Shown here piece by piece: positions 56,503 to 64,000 of a stretch of DNA of 64,000 nucleotides. A program made the translations under genes and the position numbers. How positions within the stretch are numbered: the first letter of the stretch is position 1; every line of letters begins with the position of its first letter. Below the pieces are notes generated by a model. That model was not told the DNA's origin. It saw nothing but the letters and a program-made list of their open reading frames with translations, and did no database searches. The stretch lies in assembly GCF_030733845.1 (NCBI RefSeq), contig NZ_CP132311.1, positions 1,057,501 through 1,121,500 on the forward strand, given 5' to 3'. Source of the DNA: Shinella zoogloeoides. GTDB taxonomy: Bacteria > Pseudomonadota > Alphaproteobacteria > Rhizobiales > Rhizobiaceae.

Positions 56503-56538
56503 ATTCTAACTGGTAAAAGCGATTTTGCCAGTTATAAT
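56503..56538. promoter_or_regulatory. dyad operator with back-to-back promoter elements
   Basis: TAACTGGTAAAA-gcga-TTTTGCCAGTTA (56507-56534) is a 12-4-12 inverted repeat with one mismatch. On the plus strand CTGGTA (56510-56515) is 17 bp before a perfect TATAAT (56533-56538) reading to livH; on the minus strand CTGGCA is 17 bp before TAGAAT (56508-56503) reading to the CGNR gene. Both -35-like boxes fall inside the dyad arms. Confidence 0.6.
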
Positions 56539-56560
56539 TTCGCAAACGCGTGGAACACCC

Positions 56561-57457
56561 ATGGCCTATTTTCTCCAGCAGATCGCCAATGCAGTGCCGG
56601 TCGCAGCGCTCTATGCGGTGCTCGCCTTCGGCTATTCAATTGCCTTTGCCGTCACGCGCCGCGCGGATATCGCCTATGGCGCGCTCTTCGCCTTCGCCGC
56701 GCAGATGTTCGTGCTGTTTGCCGGCTACGGCTGGAACCAGCTCTGGCTCGTCCTGCCGGCGGCGCTCGCCTTCGGCGCGGCGATCGCGCTCCTTTACGGT
56801 GTCGGTGCCGGCCTCGTCATCGGCCGCCATGTCATGCGCCCGCTCGCCTTTTCCTCCGACAACACGGTCGTGGTCGCCGCGCTCGGCGTGGTGCTGGTGC
56901 TGATGGAGACGGCGCGGCTCGCGTCGGAAACGCGCAGCCTGTGGCTGCCGCCGCTGCTCTCGACGCCGGTGGTCTTCTGGAACGATCCCGCCTTCCCGGT
57001 GGCGCTGACGGTTCTGCAACTGGCGAATACGCTGGCCATGGCTGTTATCGTCGCCATCGGCCATGTCTTCCTCGCCCGCTCCGCCTGGGGCCGGCGCTGG
57101 CGGGCTGTGTCGGAAGACCGGCAGGCGGCGGAACTGTGCGGCGTCGATGCCGCGGGCGTCTATCTCGCCGCCTATGCCGGCGCGGCGCTGATCGCCAGCC
57201 TCACCGGCATCCTCGCCGTCTCCTACTACGGCAACATGGATTTTGGCGCCGGGCTCGTTTTCGGCGTGAAGGTGCTGTTCATCGCCGCCATCGGCGGGGC
57301 AGGGGCGCCGCTGCTCTCGGCGCTCGGCGGCGCGGCCATGGGGCTCGCCGAAACCATCTGGAGTGCCTACGGCGATTTCCTGTGGCGGGACCTGGTGATC
57401 TTTTCTGCGCTGGTGCTGCTGCTGGTCATCTTCCGGCGTGAACGGCCGGTGCCCTGA
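56561..57457 (+). CDS. branched-chain amino acid type ABC permease (LivH family), orphan
   Basis: A 298-residue membrane protein with eight or so segments and the LivH features AVPVAALYAVLAFGYSIAFAVTRRADIAYGA, WRAVSEDRQAAELCGVDAAGVYL and the conserved GAGAPLLSALGGAAMG. LivH normally works with LivM, LivG, LivF and a binding protein, none of which is in the window. ATG 56561 is chosen over 56525, which lies inside the operator region. The gene ends 4 bp from moaE, which runs the other way. Substrate unknown. Confidence 0.85.
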   Translation: MAYFLQQIANAVPVAALYAVLAFGYSIAFAVTRRADIAYGALFAFAAQMFVLFAGYGWNQLWLVLPAALAFGAAIALLYGVGAGLVIGRHVMRPLAFSSDNTVVVAALGVVLVLMETARLASETRSLWLPPLLSTPVVFWNDPAFPVALTVLQLANTLAMAVIVAIGHVFLARSAWGRRWRAVSEDRQAAELCGVDAAGVYLAAYAGAALIASLTGILAVSYYGNMDFGAGLVFGVKVLFIAAIGGAGAPLLSALGGAAMGLAETIWSAYGDFLWRDLVIFSALVLLLVIFRRERPVP

Positions 57458-57461
57458 CGGG

Positions 57462-57935
57462 CTAAGACCACTTCTCCCGCGCCCGGTCGTCGCTTTCCTT
57501 GGCGTCGACCCAGCCGCCGGTGTTGCCGTCGGCAAAGTGCTCCTTCTTCCAGAAGGGCGCCGAGGTCTTGAGATAGTCCATCACGAAGGACGCGCCGTCG
57601 AAGGCGGCGTGGCGGTGCGGCGCGGCGGCGATGACGAGCACGATGTTTTCGCCCGGCGCGATCTTGCCGACCCGGTGGATGGCGGCAAGGCCGAGAAGCG
57701 AGAAGCGCTGCACGGCCTCCCGGCAGATGCGGCCGATCTCGGCCTCCGCCATGCCGGGATAGTGTTCCAGCTCCAGCGCGGAGAGTTTTCCGCCTTCATC
57801 GCGGCAAAGCCCGGTAAAGGTGACGATGGCGCCGGCTGCGGCCCGGTTTTCCGTGAGGCGCGCCGTCTCGGCCGCCGCGTCGAAATCCTCGTGCTGGACG
57901 CGAACGATGACCGGAACCGAGGCGTCGCCGGCCAC
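57462..57935 (-). CDS. moaE: molybdopterin synthase catalytic subunit
   Basis: A 157-residue protein of molybdenum cofactor synthesis. LELEHYPGMAEAEIGRI, VGKIAPGENIVLVIAAAPHRHAAFDG and the catalytic Lys stretch APFWKKEHFADG are MoaE landmarks. It receives sulfur from MoaD and converts precursor Z to molybdopterin. Gene order uvrC-pgsA-moaD-moaE is typical of Rhizobiales; the moaD gap is 4 bp. Confidence 0.95.
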   Translation of the reverse strand: MAGDASVPVIVRVQHEDFDAAAETARLTENRAAAGAIVTFTGLCRDEGGKLSALELEHYPGMAEAEIGRICREAVQRFSLLGLAAIHRVGKIAPGENIVLVIAAAPHRHAAFDGASFVMDYLKTSAPFWKKEHFADGNTGGWVDAKESDDRAREKWS

Positions 57936-57939
57936 GGGC

Positions 57940-58194
57940 TCAGCCCCCCGTCATCGGCGGGAAGAGCGCGATCTCGCGGGCGCCGGCGATCGGCTCGTCG
58001 TGCTCGACATGTTCCTGGTTGATCGCGATGCGGATGACCTTCTCGTGCTCCAGCGCATGGGCATAGTCCTCGCCCAGCGTCTTGAGATGCGCGAGAAGAT
58101 CGCTGCCCGTCTTCACCGAGGCGGGCAGGTCGATTTCTTCCTCGCCCTTGCCGATCCGTTCGCGTACCCAGGCGAAATAGACGAGCCTGGTCAT
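57940..58194 (-). CDS. moaD: molybdopterin synthase sulfur carrier subunit
   Basis: An 84-residue ubiquitin-like protein ending in the required Gly-Gly (LFPPMTGG), where the thiocarboxylate forms. VYFAWVRERIGKGEEEIDLP is a typical MoaD start. The gene begins 1 bp after the pgsA stop and is followed by moaE. Confidence 0.95.
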   Translation of the reverse strand: MTRLVYFAWVRERIGKGEEEIDLPASVKTGSDLLAHLKTLGEDYAHALEHEKVIRIAINQEHVEHDEPIAGAREIALFPPMTGG

Positions 58195-58195
58195 A

Positions 58196-58780
58196 CTATT
58201 CGTCCACGATGTGCTTTAGGCCGGCGCGGAAATAGTCGTAGCCGGTATACATGGTGATGATCGCGGCGACCCAGAGCAGGGTGATGCCGATCTCCGTCGT
58301 ATAAGGCAGGATCTTGTCGCCGGCGGGGCCGGCCAGCAGGAAGCCGATGGCCAGCATCTGGATCGTCGTCTTCCACTTGGCGATGCGCGTCACCGGCACG
58401 CTGACCTTGAGGTCGGCGAGATATTCGCGCAGGCCCGAAACGAGCATTTCGCGGCACAGGATGATGATCGCCGCCCAGATGGTCCAGCCGGCGATCGTGC
58501 CGTCGGCCGCCATCAGCAGCAGCACCGAGGCGACCAGCAGCTTGTCGGCGATCGGGTCCAGCATGCGGCCGATATTCGACGTCTGGTTCCAGATGCGCGC
58601 GAGATAGCCGTCGAAATAGTCGGTGATCGACGCCACGACGAACAGCCAGAAGGCCGTCCAGCGCGCGAAATCCGACGATTCCAGCCGCCCTTCGACGAAG
58701 AAGCAGAGCACGATCAGCGGAACGGCCACGATGCGGGCGTAGGTGAGGAGGTTCGGGATGCTATATGCGCGGGAAGCCAT
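58196..58780 (-). CDS. pgsA: CDP-diacylglycerol-glycerol-3-phosphate 3-phosphatidyltransferase
   Basis: A 194-residue membrane enzyme making phosphatidylglycerophosphate. The family motif is D-Y-F-D-G-Y-L-A-R followed by N-I-G-R-M-L-D-P-I-A-D-K (about 54-79). MASRAYSIPNLLTYARIVAVP opens it. The frame runs 204 codons further upstream antisense to other genes; ATG 58780 gives the family length. It sits before moaD, and the secreted-protein gene lies between it and uvrC. Confidence 0.95.
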   Translation of the reverse strand: MASRAYSIPNLLTYARIVAVPLIVLCFFVEGRLESSDFARWTAFWLFVVASITDYFDGYLARIWNQTSNIGRMLDPIADKLLVASVLLLMAADGTIAGWTIWAAIIILCREMLVSGLREYLADLKVSVPVTRIAKWKTTIQMLAIGFLLAGPAGDKILPYTTEIGITLLWVAAIITMYTGYDYFRAGLKHIVDE

Positions 58781-58944
58781 GGAATCTTCAGTCTCGACTA
58801 TCTTAGCGGCTAGATGAGGTCTTTGTGACTGTGCCGTCAACCTTTGTTTCCGGCAATTCTTGGCGAATTTACGGAGTGCTGCGCAATAACCCGGCCCATC
58901 CCCGATTTGCCGCGGAAAAAAGCAGATTTTTCCGCGTGATGGAC

Positions 58945-59418
58945 CTAAGTCGGTGGCTTGCCGTCCGTCGTGAAGGCGGCGGAGAAGACGCCGCCTTGCG
59001 AAAGCGTGCCGTCGCAGGCGACCGTCATCGGTCCCTTCGTGGGATTGCCGAAGCCGCATGTGCCCGTCGCGACGAAGACATCGGGCCGGTCCGGCGTGTC
59101 GGTGCGGCTCATGATGACCTTGTCGAGATGGATCACGTCCGTATCCGGCGTCGGGTTGTCGCCGTCCATGCCGCTGAAGGTGACGATGCGGCCGTCGTTC
59201 AGCACGAAGTAGAAGCCGACGCGCCCGTCCGGATACGCGACGTTGAGGAGTTTTGCCGAGCACGCGCCGGTGAGCTCCCGGTCGCCGACGACGAGCTTGC
59301 CGCAGGTGCCCGTCACGCTCACCATCTGGGCGTTGCCCACCTGGGTCTGCGCGGCGGCGGCGATCGGCATCGCGAAAAGGCCGGTCGCGCAAAAAAGGGT
59401 TCTCGTGAATGCGGTCAT
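58945..59418 (-). CDS. small secreted protein of unknown function
   Basis: A 157-residue protein: a signal peptide (TRTLFCATGLFAMPIAAAAQ) precedes a beta-rich domain with three cysteines (VTGTCGKL, TGACSAKL, TGTCGFG) and one near the end (VACDGT). ATG 59418 follows GAGGACCG. No family recognised. It interrupts the conserved uvrC-pgsA pair, on the same strand. Confidence 0.72.
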   Translation of the reverse strand: MTAFTRTLFCATGLFAMPIAAAAQTQVGNAQMVSVTGTCGKLVVGDRELTGACSAKLLNVAYPDGRVGFYFVLNDGRIVTFSGMDGDNPTPDTDVIHLDKVIMSRTDTPDRPDVFVATGTCGFGNPTKGPMTVACDGTLSQGGVFSAAFTTDGKPPT

Positions 59419-59486
59419 CGGTCCTCGCTCGTCGGTGAAGGAATGCCGTGCGGCCATCCTAGCACCGGCCGGCGCAAGGGCGCCAG

Positions 59487-61535
59487 CTATCCCGCCGCAT
59501 TGTCGTGGAAGTGGTTGTAGACGATGCGGGCGACGCTTTCCGAAATGCCGTCGACGGCCATGAGGTCGGCCATCGCCGCGCGGGAGACGGCCTTGGCGGT
59601 GCCGAAATGCTGGAGCAGGGCGCGTTTCCTCGTCGGGCCGATGCCGCCGATCTCGTCGAGCGGGTTGCGGACCATCTCCTTCTTGCGCCGCGCCCGGTGC
59701 GAGCCGATGGCGAAGCGGTGCGCCTCGTCGCGCAGGCGCTGCACGAAGTAGAGTACGGGATCGCGCGGCGGCAGCGAGAAGTCCGGTATGCCGCGCATGA
59801 AGAAGCGCTCGCGTCCGGCCTCGCGGTCGGCGCCCTTGGCGACGCCGATCGCGATCACCTGGTCGGTGATGCCGAGCTCCTCGAGGATCGCGCGCACCGC
59901 CGTCATCTGGCCCTGGCCGCCGTCGATGAGGATGACGTCGGGCCAGGCGGGGAAGGGCAGGTCCGCCGCCTCCGCGCTCTGGTCCGCATTGCGGTCGGGC
60001 AGGCCTTCTTCCTTGATGAGGCGCTGGAAGCGCCGGGTCATCACTTCCTTCATCATGCCGAAGTCGTCGCCGGGCGTGATCTCGTTCGATTTGATGTTGA
60101 ACTTGCGGTACTGGCCCTTCACGAAGCCTTCCGGCCCCGCCACCACCATGCCGCCGACAGCGTTGGTGCCCATGATGTGCGAGTTGTCGTAGATCTCGAT
60201 GCGGCGCGGCACGTAAGGCAGCTTGAAGGTCGCCGCGAACCCTTCCAGCAGGCGGGATTGCGAGGCCGTCTCGGCCAGCTTGCGGCCATGCGCCTCGCGG
60301 GCATTGGCCACGACATGGTCGACGAGGTCCTTCTTCTCGCCGCGCTGCGGCACGGAGATCGTGACCCTGTAGTTGGACCGTTCGGACAGCGCTTGCGAAA
60401 GCAGGTCGATCTCCTCGACAGACTCGGACAACAGGATTTGCCGCGGACAGGGCTTGTCATCGTAGAATTGGGCGAGGAAGGCGTTCAGCACCTCGCTGCC
60501 GGAAAGCTGCGGGTCGGCCTTCGGGAAATAGGCGCGGTTGCCCCAGTTCTGCCCGGTGCGGAAGAAGAACACCTGGATGCAGGAAATGCCGCCCTCGTGA
60601 TGGATGGCGAAGACGTCGGCCTCTTCCACCCCGGCGGGGTTGATGCCCTGATGGCTCTGGACGTGGGAAAGCGCGGCCAGCCGGTCACGGTAGACCGCGG
60701 CGCGCTCGAAATCGAGGTCCTCTGCGGCGGCGTTCATGGCCTCGGCCATGTGCGCCTTCACCTTCTGGCTCTTGCCGGAGAGGAAATCCTTCGCCTCCTG
60801 CACCAGCTCGGCATAGTCCGCATCGCGGATCTCGTTCGTGCAGGGGCCGGAACAGCGCTTGATCTGGTAGAGCAGGCAGGGCCGCGTGCGCGTCTCGAAC
60901 ACGCTGTCGGTGCAGGTGCGCAAAAGGAAGGCGCGCTGCAGCGAGTTGATCGTACGCCCCACGGCGCCCGCCGAGGCGAAGGGGCCGAAATAGTCGCCCT
61001 TGCGGCTGCGCGCGCCGCGATGCTTGAAGATCGCCGGCGCGCGGCTGTCGCCGGTCACGAGGATATAGGGAAACGACTTGTCGTCGCGCAGCAGCACGTT
61101 GAAGCGCGGGCGCAGGCGTTTGATGAGGTTCGCTTCGAGCAGCAGCGCCTCGGTCTCGGTGCGCGTGGTGACGAACTCCATGTTGGCCGTCTGGCGAATC
61201 ATCTGCGCGATGCGGTTGGAATGGCCGCGGCCCTGCGCATAGTTCGTCACGCGCTTCTTCAGGCTGCGCGCCTTGCCGACATAGAGCACGTCGCCGTCCG
61301 CATTGAACATGCGGTAGACGCCGGGGCTGTTCGGCAGGCGCTTGACGAAGACCTGGATCAGCTCGGCGCCGATAACGCCTTCCGGTACGTCGCCGCCCTC
61401 GTTCCAGTCGATGCCGGGCGTGGCGACGGCGGGCGCGACGACGCTTGCGGCCGGGCTTTCCTGAAGCTCGTCCTCGTCGTCCGTTTCGTTCTCGTCGTAG
61501 AGGATGCCGCCATCCTCCACCTTCCGGCCATTCAT
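59487..61535 (-). CDS. uvrC: excinuclease ABC subunit C
   Basis: The 682-residue nuclease makes both incisions in nucleotide excision repair. The GIY-YIG domain ([26 protein letters not shown]), UVR motif ([15 protein letters not shown]), RNase H-like C-terminal nuclease ([30 protein letters not shown]) and helix-hairpin-helix pair ([17 protein letters not shown]) are all present. An acidic N-terminal extension of about 55 residues precedes the core ([12 protein letters not shown]). ATG 61535 overlaps the upstream SDR stop. Confidence 0.96.
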   Translation of the reverse strand: MNGRKVEDGGILYDENETDDEDELQESPAASVVAPAVATPGIDWNEGGDVPEGVIGAELIQVFVKRLPNSPGVYRMFNADGDVLYVGKARSLKKRVTNYAQGRGHSNRIAQMIRQTANMEFVTTRTETEALLLEANLIKRLRPRFNVLLRDDKSFPYILVTGDSRAPAIFKHRGARSRKGDYFGPFASAGAVGRTINSLQRAFLLRTCTDSVFETRTRPCLLYQIKRCSGPCTNEIRDADYAELVQEAKDFLSGKSQKVKAHMAEAMNAAAEDLDFERAAVYRDRLAALSHVQSHQGINPAGVEEADVFAIHHEGGISCIQVFFFRTGQNWGNRAYFPKADPQLSGSEVLNAFLAQFYDDKPCPRQILLSESVEEIDLLSQALSERSNYRVTISVPQRGEKKDLVDHVVANAREAHGRKLAETASQSRLLEGFAATFKLPYVPRRIEIYDNSHIMGTNAVGGMVVAGPEGFVKGQYRKFNIKSNEITPGDDFGMMKEVMTRRFQRLIKEEGLPDRNADQSAEAADLPFPAWPDVILIDGGQGQMTAVRAILEELGITDQVIAIGVAKGADREAGRERFFMRGIPDFSLPPRDPVLYFVQRLRDEAHRFAIGSHRARRKKEMVRNPLDEIGGIGPTRKRALLQHFGTAKAVSRAAMADLMAVDGISESVARIVYNHFHDNAAG

Positions 61536-62320
61536 TCCGCTATTCCCCCGACATCGGGTGTTTCCCAGGCGAGATGCTGCCCGCCATCGAGCGCTATCAT
61601 TTGCCCCGTTATGGACGGCGTGTCGAACAAAAAGCGAACTGTTCGGCCAAATTCCGCAAGGGCCGGCCCCCGGCGCAGGATCAGCCCCTCCACCTGCGCC
61701 TGGAAATCGGCATCGTCCTGCCGCTCGTTCGGCAGCGAGGGGCCGGGGCCGATGGCGTTGACGCGCACGCGCGGCGCAAAGCTCTGCGCCATGGTGCGCG
61801 TCGCCATCCACAGGGCCGACTTGGAGAGCGTGTAGGAATAGTAGCGCGGCGTCGGGTTCCAGACCCGCTGGTCGATGAGGTTGACGATCGACCCCGAGAC
61901 ACCCTCCGGAAGCTGGCGCAGGAAATCGCGGGCGAGAATGGACGGCGCCTTCACATGCACGGCGAAGTGCCGGTCCCACAGCGCATCGTCGAAGGCATCG
62001 ACGGTATCCGGCTTGAAGAGGGAGGCGTTGTTGACGAGGAGATCGAGCGGGCCGACGACCTCGGCGGCGGCCGCGATCAGCCGTGCCGTTGCTGCCCCAT
62101 CCGCAAGGTCGCATTGCACCGCGGCCGCCGTCAGGCCGCGTCCATTGAGCGCGCGGGCAATAGCCTGCGCTTCCTCCAGGGACTCGTTTGCGTGGATGGC
62201 GACGGCGAAGCCGTTTGCCGCAAGGTCTTCCACGATGGCCTTGCCGATGCGCTTTGCGCCGCCCGTCACGAGGGCCGTCTTCAGGGGGTGCGTCAAGAAA
62301 AGTCCGTCCTGCCGATTCAT
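61532..62320 (-). CDS. SDR oxidoreductase, FolM/pteridine-reductase-like
   Basis: A 262-residue SDR. The cofactor motif is [11 protein letters not shown], the variant seen in FolM and pteridine reductases, with [11 protein letters not shown] and the catalytic [22 protein letters not shown] replaces the usual PG motif, also as in that branch. Members reduce dihydro- or tetrahydro-pterins. It overlaps uvrC by 4 bp, so they are coupled; this pairing is regular in Rhizobiales. Confidence 0.86.
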   Translation of the reverse strand: MNRQDGLFLTHPLKTALVTGGAKRIGKAIVEDLAANGFAVAIHANESLEEAQAIARALNGRGLTAAAVQCDLADGAATARLIAAAAEVVGPLDLLVNNASLFKPDTVDAFDDALWDRHFAVHVKAPSILARDFLRQLPEGVSGSIVNLIDQRVWNPTPRYYSYTLSKSALWMATRTMAQSFAPRVRVNAIGPGPSLPNERQDDADFQAQVEGLILRRGPALAEFGRTVRFLFDTPSITGQMIALDGGQHLAWETPDVGGIAE

Positions 62321-62655
62321 TTGATTAACCGGCCAAAGATATAGACATCTCTGCGCAGGCTTAAACTCCCCCTGAAAATTGGTTGCGGAAAAATTAATCG
62401 CAAAAGCAGATTCAAAGTAATTTGAAGTATATTTTACCGTTTCTCCTGAATGTTGAAATTATGGTTAACAAATTACCTGTTGTTCAAAAGTCACATCAAA
62501 TTTGTGCCGCGTGTGCGCCACAATCATTTCACATTTTAGCTCTTTCAATTCCTCAATCTTTATTCAATTTCCCCTCAACCGGGCGGGACTGAAATGGAAT
62601 GACGACCCCCGATAGCCTCCCACAAAGAGGGCGTCGTTTAGTAAAGGAGAATAAC
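62321..62655. promoter_or_regulatory. AT-rich upstream region of the outer-membrane protein gene
   Basis: This 335-bp gap is the most AT-rich part of the window. It contains TTCAAA-gtaa-TTTGAA (62411-62426), TATATTTTA and GGTTAACAAATTACC. Near its end ACGAC-CCC (62602-62609) can pair with GGG-C-GTCGT (62629-62637), just before AAGGAGA. Rhizobial omp genes are often controlled by Ros/MucR at such AT-rich DNA, which is a family-level analogy only. Confidence 0.5.
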
Positions 62656-63297
62656 ATGCGTACACTCATCGCCACCCTCGTCGCTTCGACCGTTTCCATG
62701 GTCGCTTTCCAGGCTGCTCACGCTGCCGATGCCATCGACGAAGTTCCGCAGGCTCCGGCCGCTGAATATTCCGAGCCGGTCTCGACCGGCAACTGGGCCG
62801 GCGGTTATGCCGGTGGTACGGCCAGCTGGCAGCGCGGCAAGTTCAACGCGCAGGGCAACAACAACGCCAACGGCTTCGGCGGCGGCGTTTATGGCGGCTA
62901 CAACATGCAGAGCGGCCAGATGGTCTACGGTGGTGAAGCCGACCTGAACTATTCGGGCATCGACTCCTCCAACGCCGGCCTGACCGCCAAGCAGGGTGTC
63001 AACGGCTCGATCCGTGGCCGCGTCGGTATCGACCTGAACCCGGTTCTGGTCTACGGCACCGCCGGTGTTGCCGGCACGAGCGCCGAAATGAAGAACGCCG
63101 TCGGCAAGGACGACCGCAACCTCGTCGGCTGGACGGCCGGCGCCGGTGTGGAAGCCTTCGTGACCAACAACATCACGGCGCGCGTCGAGTATCGCTACAC
63201 CGACTACTCGAAGAAGGACTTCAACGTCGGCGGCACGAACGTTCGTTCGGGTCTCGAAGACCACAGCGTCCGCGTCGGTATGGGCGTGAAGTTCTAA
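62656..63297 (+). CDS. outer membrane beta-barrel protein (RopB/Omp25-like)
   Basis: A 213-residue protein with a signal peptide ending at AAHA and a predicted eight-stranded barrel (GNWAGGYAGGTASW; GFGGGVYGGYNMQSGQMVYGGEADL; NLVGWTAGAGVEAFVTNNITARVEYRYTDYS), ending in a C-terminal Phe (RVGMGVKF) as required for BAM insertion. These features match the RopB/Omp25/Omp31 family of Rhizobiales. ATG 62656 is preceded by AAGGAGA. Probably highly expressed, given the strong terminator after it. Confidence 0.92.
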   Translation: MRTLIATLVASTVSMVAFQAAHAADAIDEVPQAPAAEYSEPVSTGNWAGGYAGGTASWQRGKFNAQGNNNANGFGGGVYGGYNMQSGQMVYGGEADLNYSGIDSSNAGLTAKQGVNGSIRGRVGIDLNPVLVYGTAGVAGTSAEMKNAVGKDDRNLVGWTAGAGVEAFVTNNITARVEYRYTDYSKKDFNVGGTNVRSGLEDHSVRVGMGVKF

Positions 63298-63322
63298 GCC
63301 TGACGGTTTATCGACAATGCAG

Positions 63323-63350
63323 AAAGGCCGGGCGAAACCCCGGCCTTTTT
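63323..63350 (+). terminator. intrinsic terminator after the omp gene
   Basis: A perfect 10-bp stem AAAGGCCGGG/CCCGGCCTTT with a 6-nt loop, followed by TTTTTG. Confidence 0.9.
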
Positions 63351-63357
63351 GTTGGTC

Positions 63358-63948
63358 TCAACCTTTGAACTTGGCGTAGTCGGGGAACACGGCCTCGAAG
63401 CGCGCGAGGTAGCGCTTCAGCTTCGGCCGGCCGCGCTGCCATTTTCCGGCAAAGCGCAGCTCGATGTAGCGCAGCATGGCGGCGAGCGCGAAATGGCCGG
63501 CATGCGGCTTCTTGCCGAGGCGCGGCATGTTGGCTTCGAGATGATCGAGCGCGCGCTCCACCTTCTGCCACTGCCGGTCGATCCAGGGCTGGTGGATCTT
63601 CTCCTCCGGCCGCAGGCGGCGCTCGTAGACGATGGCGAGCAGGCTGTCGCAGACGCCGTCGGCTGTCGCCTCCACGATGTCGACCTCCGTGCGCTTCGCG
63701 GCATTGCGCGGATAGAGCGAGCCGCGGGTCTGGCGGTCGATATAGTTCATGATCGCCCGGCTGTCATAGACGGCAAGGCCGTCGTCGGTGACGAGCGTCG
63801 GAATCTTGCCCAGCGGGTTGGCGGCCAGAAGCTCAGCCGGATCGGCATTGGTGTCCACGACGACCGATTCGGCCGGCAGGCCGGCATAGTGCGCCGCCAT
63901 GCGCACCTTGGTGGAGTAGGGAGAGGCATCGGAATAGAAGATCTTCAT
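63358..63948 (-). CDS. glutathione S-transferase family protein
   Basis: A 196-residue GST with IFYSDASPYSTKVRMAAHYAGL at the start, NPLGKIPTLVTDDG (cis-Pro loop) and AVYDSRAIMNYID, then an all-helical second domain. Ser in DASPYS is the probable glutathione-activating residue. ATG 63948 gives the usual MKIFYSDASP. Its 3' end meets the omp terminator. Substrate unknown. Confidence 0.9.
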   Translation of the reverse strand: MKIFYSDASPYSTKVRMAAHYAGLPAESVVVDTNADPAELLAANPLGKIPTLVTDDGLAVYDSRAIMNYIDRQTRGSLYPRNAAKRTEVDIVEATADGVCDSLLAIVYERRLRPEEKIHQPWIDRQWQKVERALDHLEANMPRLGKKPHAGHFALAAMLRYIELRFAGKWQRGRPKLKRYLARFEAVFPDYAKFKG

Positions 63949-64000
63949 CGGCTGGGTCCTATCTAGCGGGCAATTGTTCGATGGATCGCGCACGGCAGGC

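Noticed and set aside
62460..62480. CtrA box in GGTTAACAAATTACC
   Set aside because: The spacing does not match TTAA-N7-TTAA, so I do not call a CtrA site.

Overview
The window is an ordinary, gene-dense stretch of a high-GC alphaproteobacterial chromosome, most likely from the Rhizobiaceae (Rhizobium/Agrobacterium/Ensifer/Shinella relatives; genus not resolvable by eye). The evidence is the order rpsF-rpsR-DUF2232-rplI-cfa-dnaB-alr-radA-cvpA-purF-SDR, the psd-pssA pair, the fabD-fabG-acpP-fabF-mltG-yicC-gmk run, the rsmA-pdxA-surA-lptD-lptG-lptF run, the uvrC-pgsA-moaD-moaE cluster, a RopB/Omp25-like barrel protein, and two families of palindromic intergenic repeats resembling rhizobial RIME elements. 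I see no prophage, insertion sequence, CRISPR array, tRNA or rRNA.

Layout. 1-8000: end of rarD, a LOG-family nucleotidase, a membrane-anchored Ig/LysM protein, an Atm1-type ABC exporter, a VOC protein, a RIME-like repeat and the phospholipid genes psd-pssA. 8050-11440: a marR-emrB-emrA type efflux operon followed by a second repeat type. 11450-23680 (minus strand): rpsF through purF and an SDR, i.e. ribosomal proteins, replicative helicase, cell-wall alanine racemase, RadA, CvpA and purine synthesis. 24000-27130: a small membrane protein, an NCS2 purine permease preceded by a possible translationally coupled upstream ORF, and an aldo/keto reductase. 27320-33970: fatty acid synthesis genes, then mltG, yicC and gmk. 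33986-34140: second copy of the RIME-like repeat. 34170-41790 (minus): rsmA, pdxA, a SurA-like chaperone and lptD/lptG/lptF, which serve outer-membrane biogenesis. 42060-44010: pepA-holC.

44060-49610 is more accessory: a lower-GC VOC gene, a palindrome-rich spacer, a sugar dehydrogenase of the Gfo/Idh family, and a TRAP transporter very like the TakPQM alpha-keto acid system, with takQM and takP convergent. 49800-57460 holds an ABC-F ATPase, a GGDEF-like protein with a ruined active site, a small unknown protein, a DinB protein, a GST, ndk, and a CGNR regulator/lipoprotein operon divergent from an orphan LivH permease. 57460-62320 holds moaE, moaD, pgsA, a small secreted protein, uvrC and a pteridine-reductase-like SDR. 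62320-64000 holds an AT-rich promoter region, a RopB-like outer membrane protein and a second GST.

I did not find a clear new multi-gene system. The best leads are regulatory: a 12-4-12 dyad shared by the CGNR regulator and the orphan LivH permease, with both half-sites in the -35 positions of back-to-back promoters; structured leaders in front of takQM and acpP; an upstream ORF coupled to the purine permease; and the degenerate GGDEF protein.
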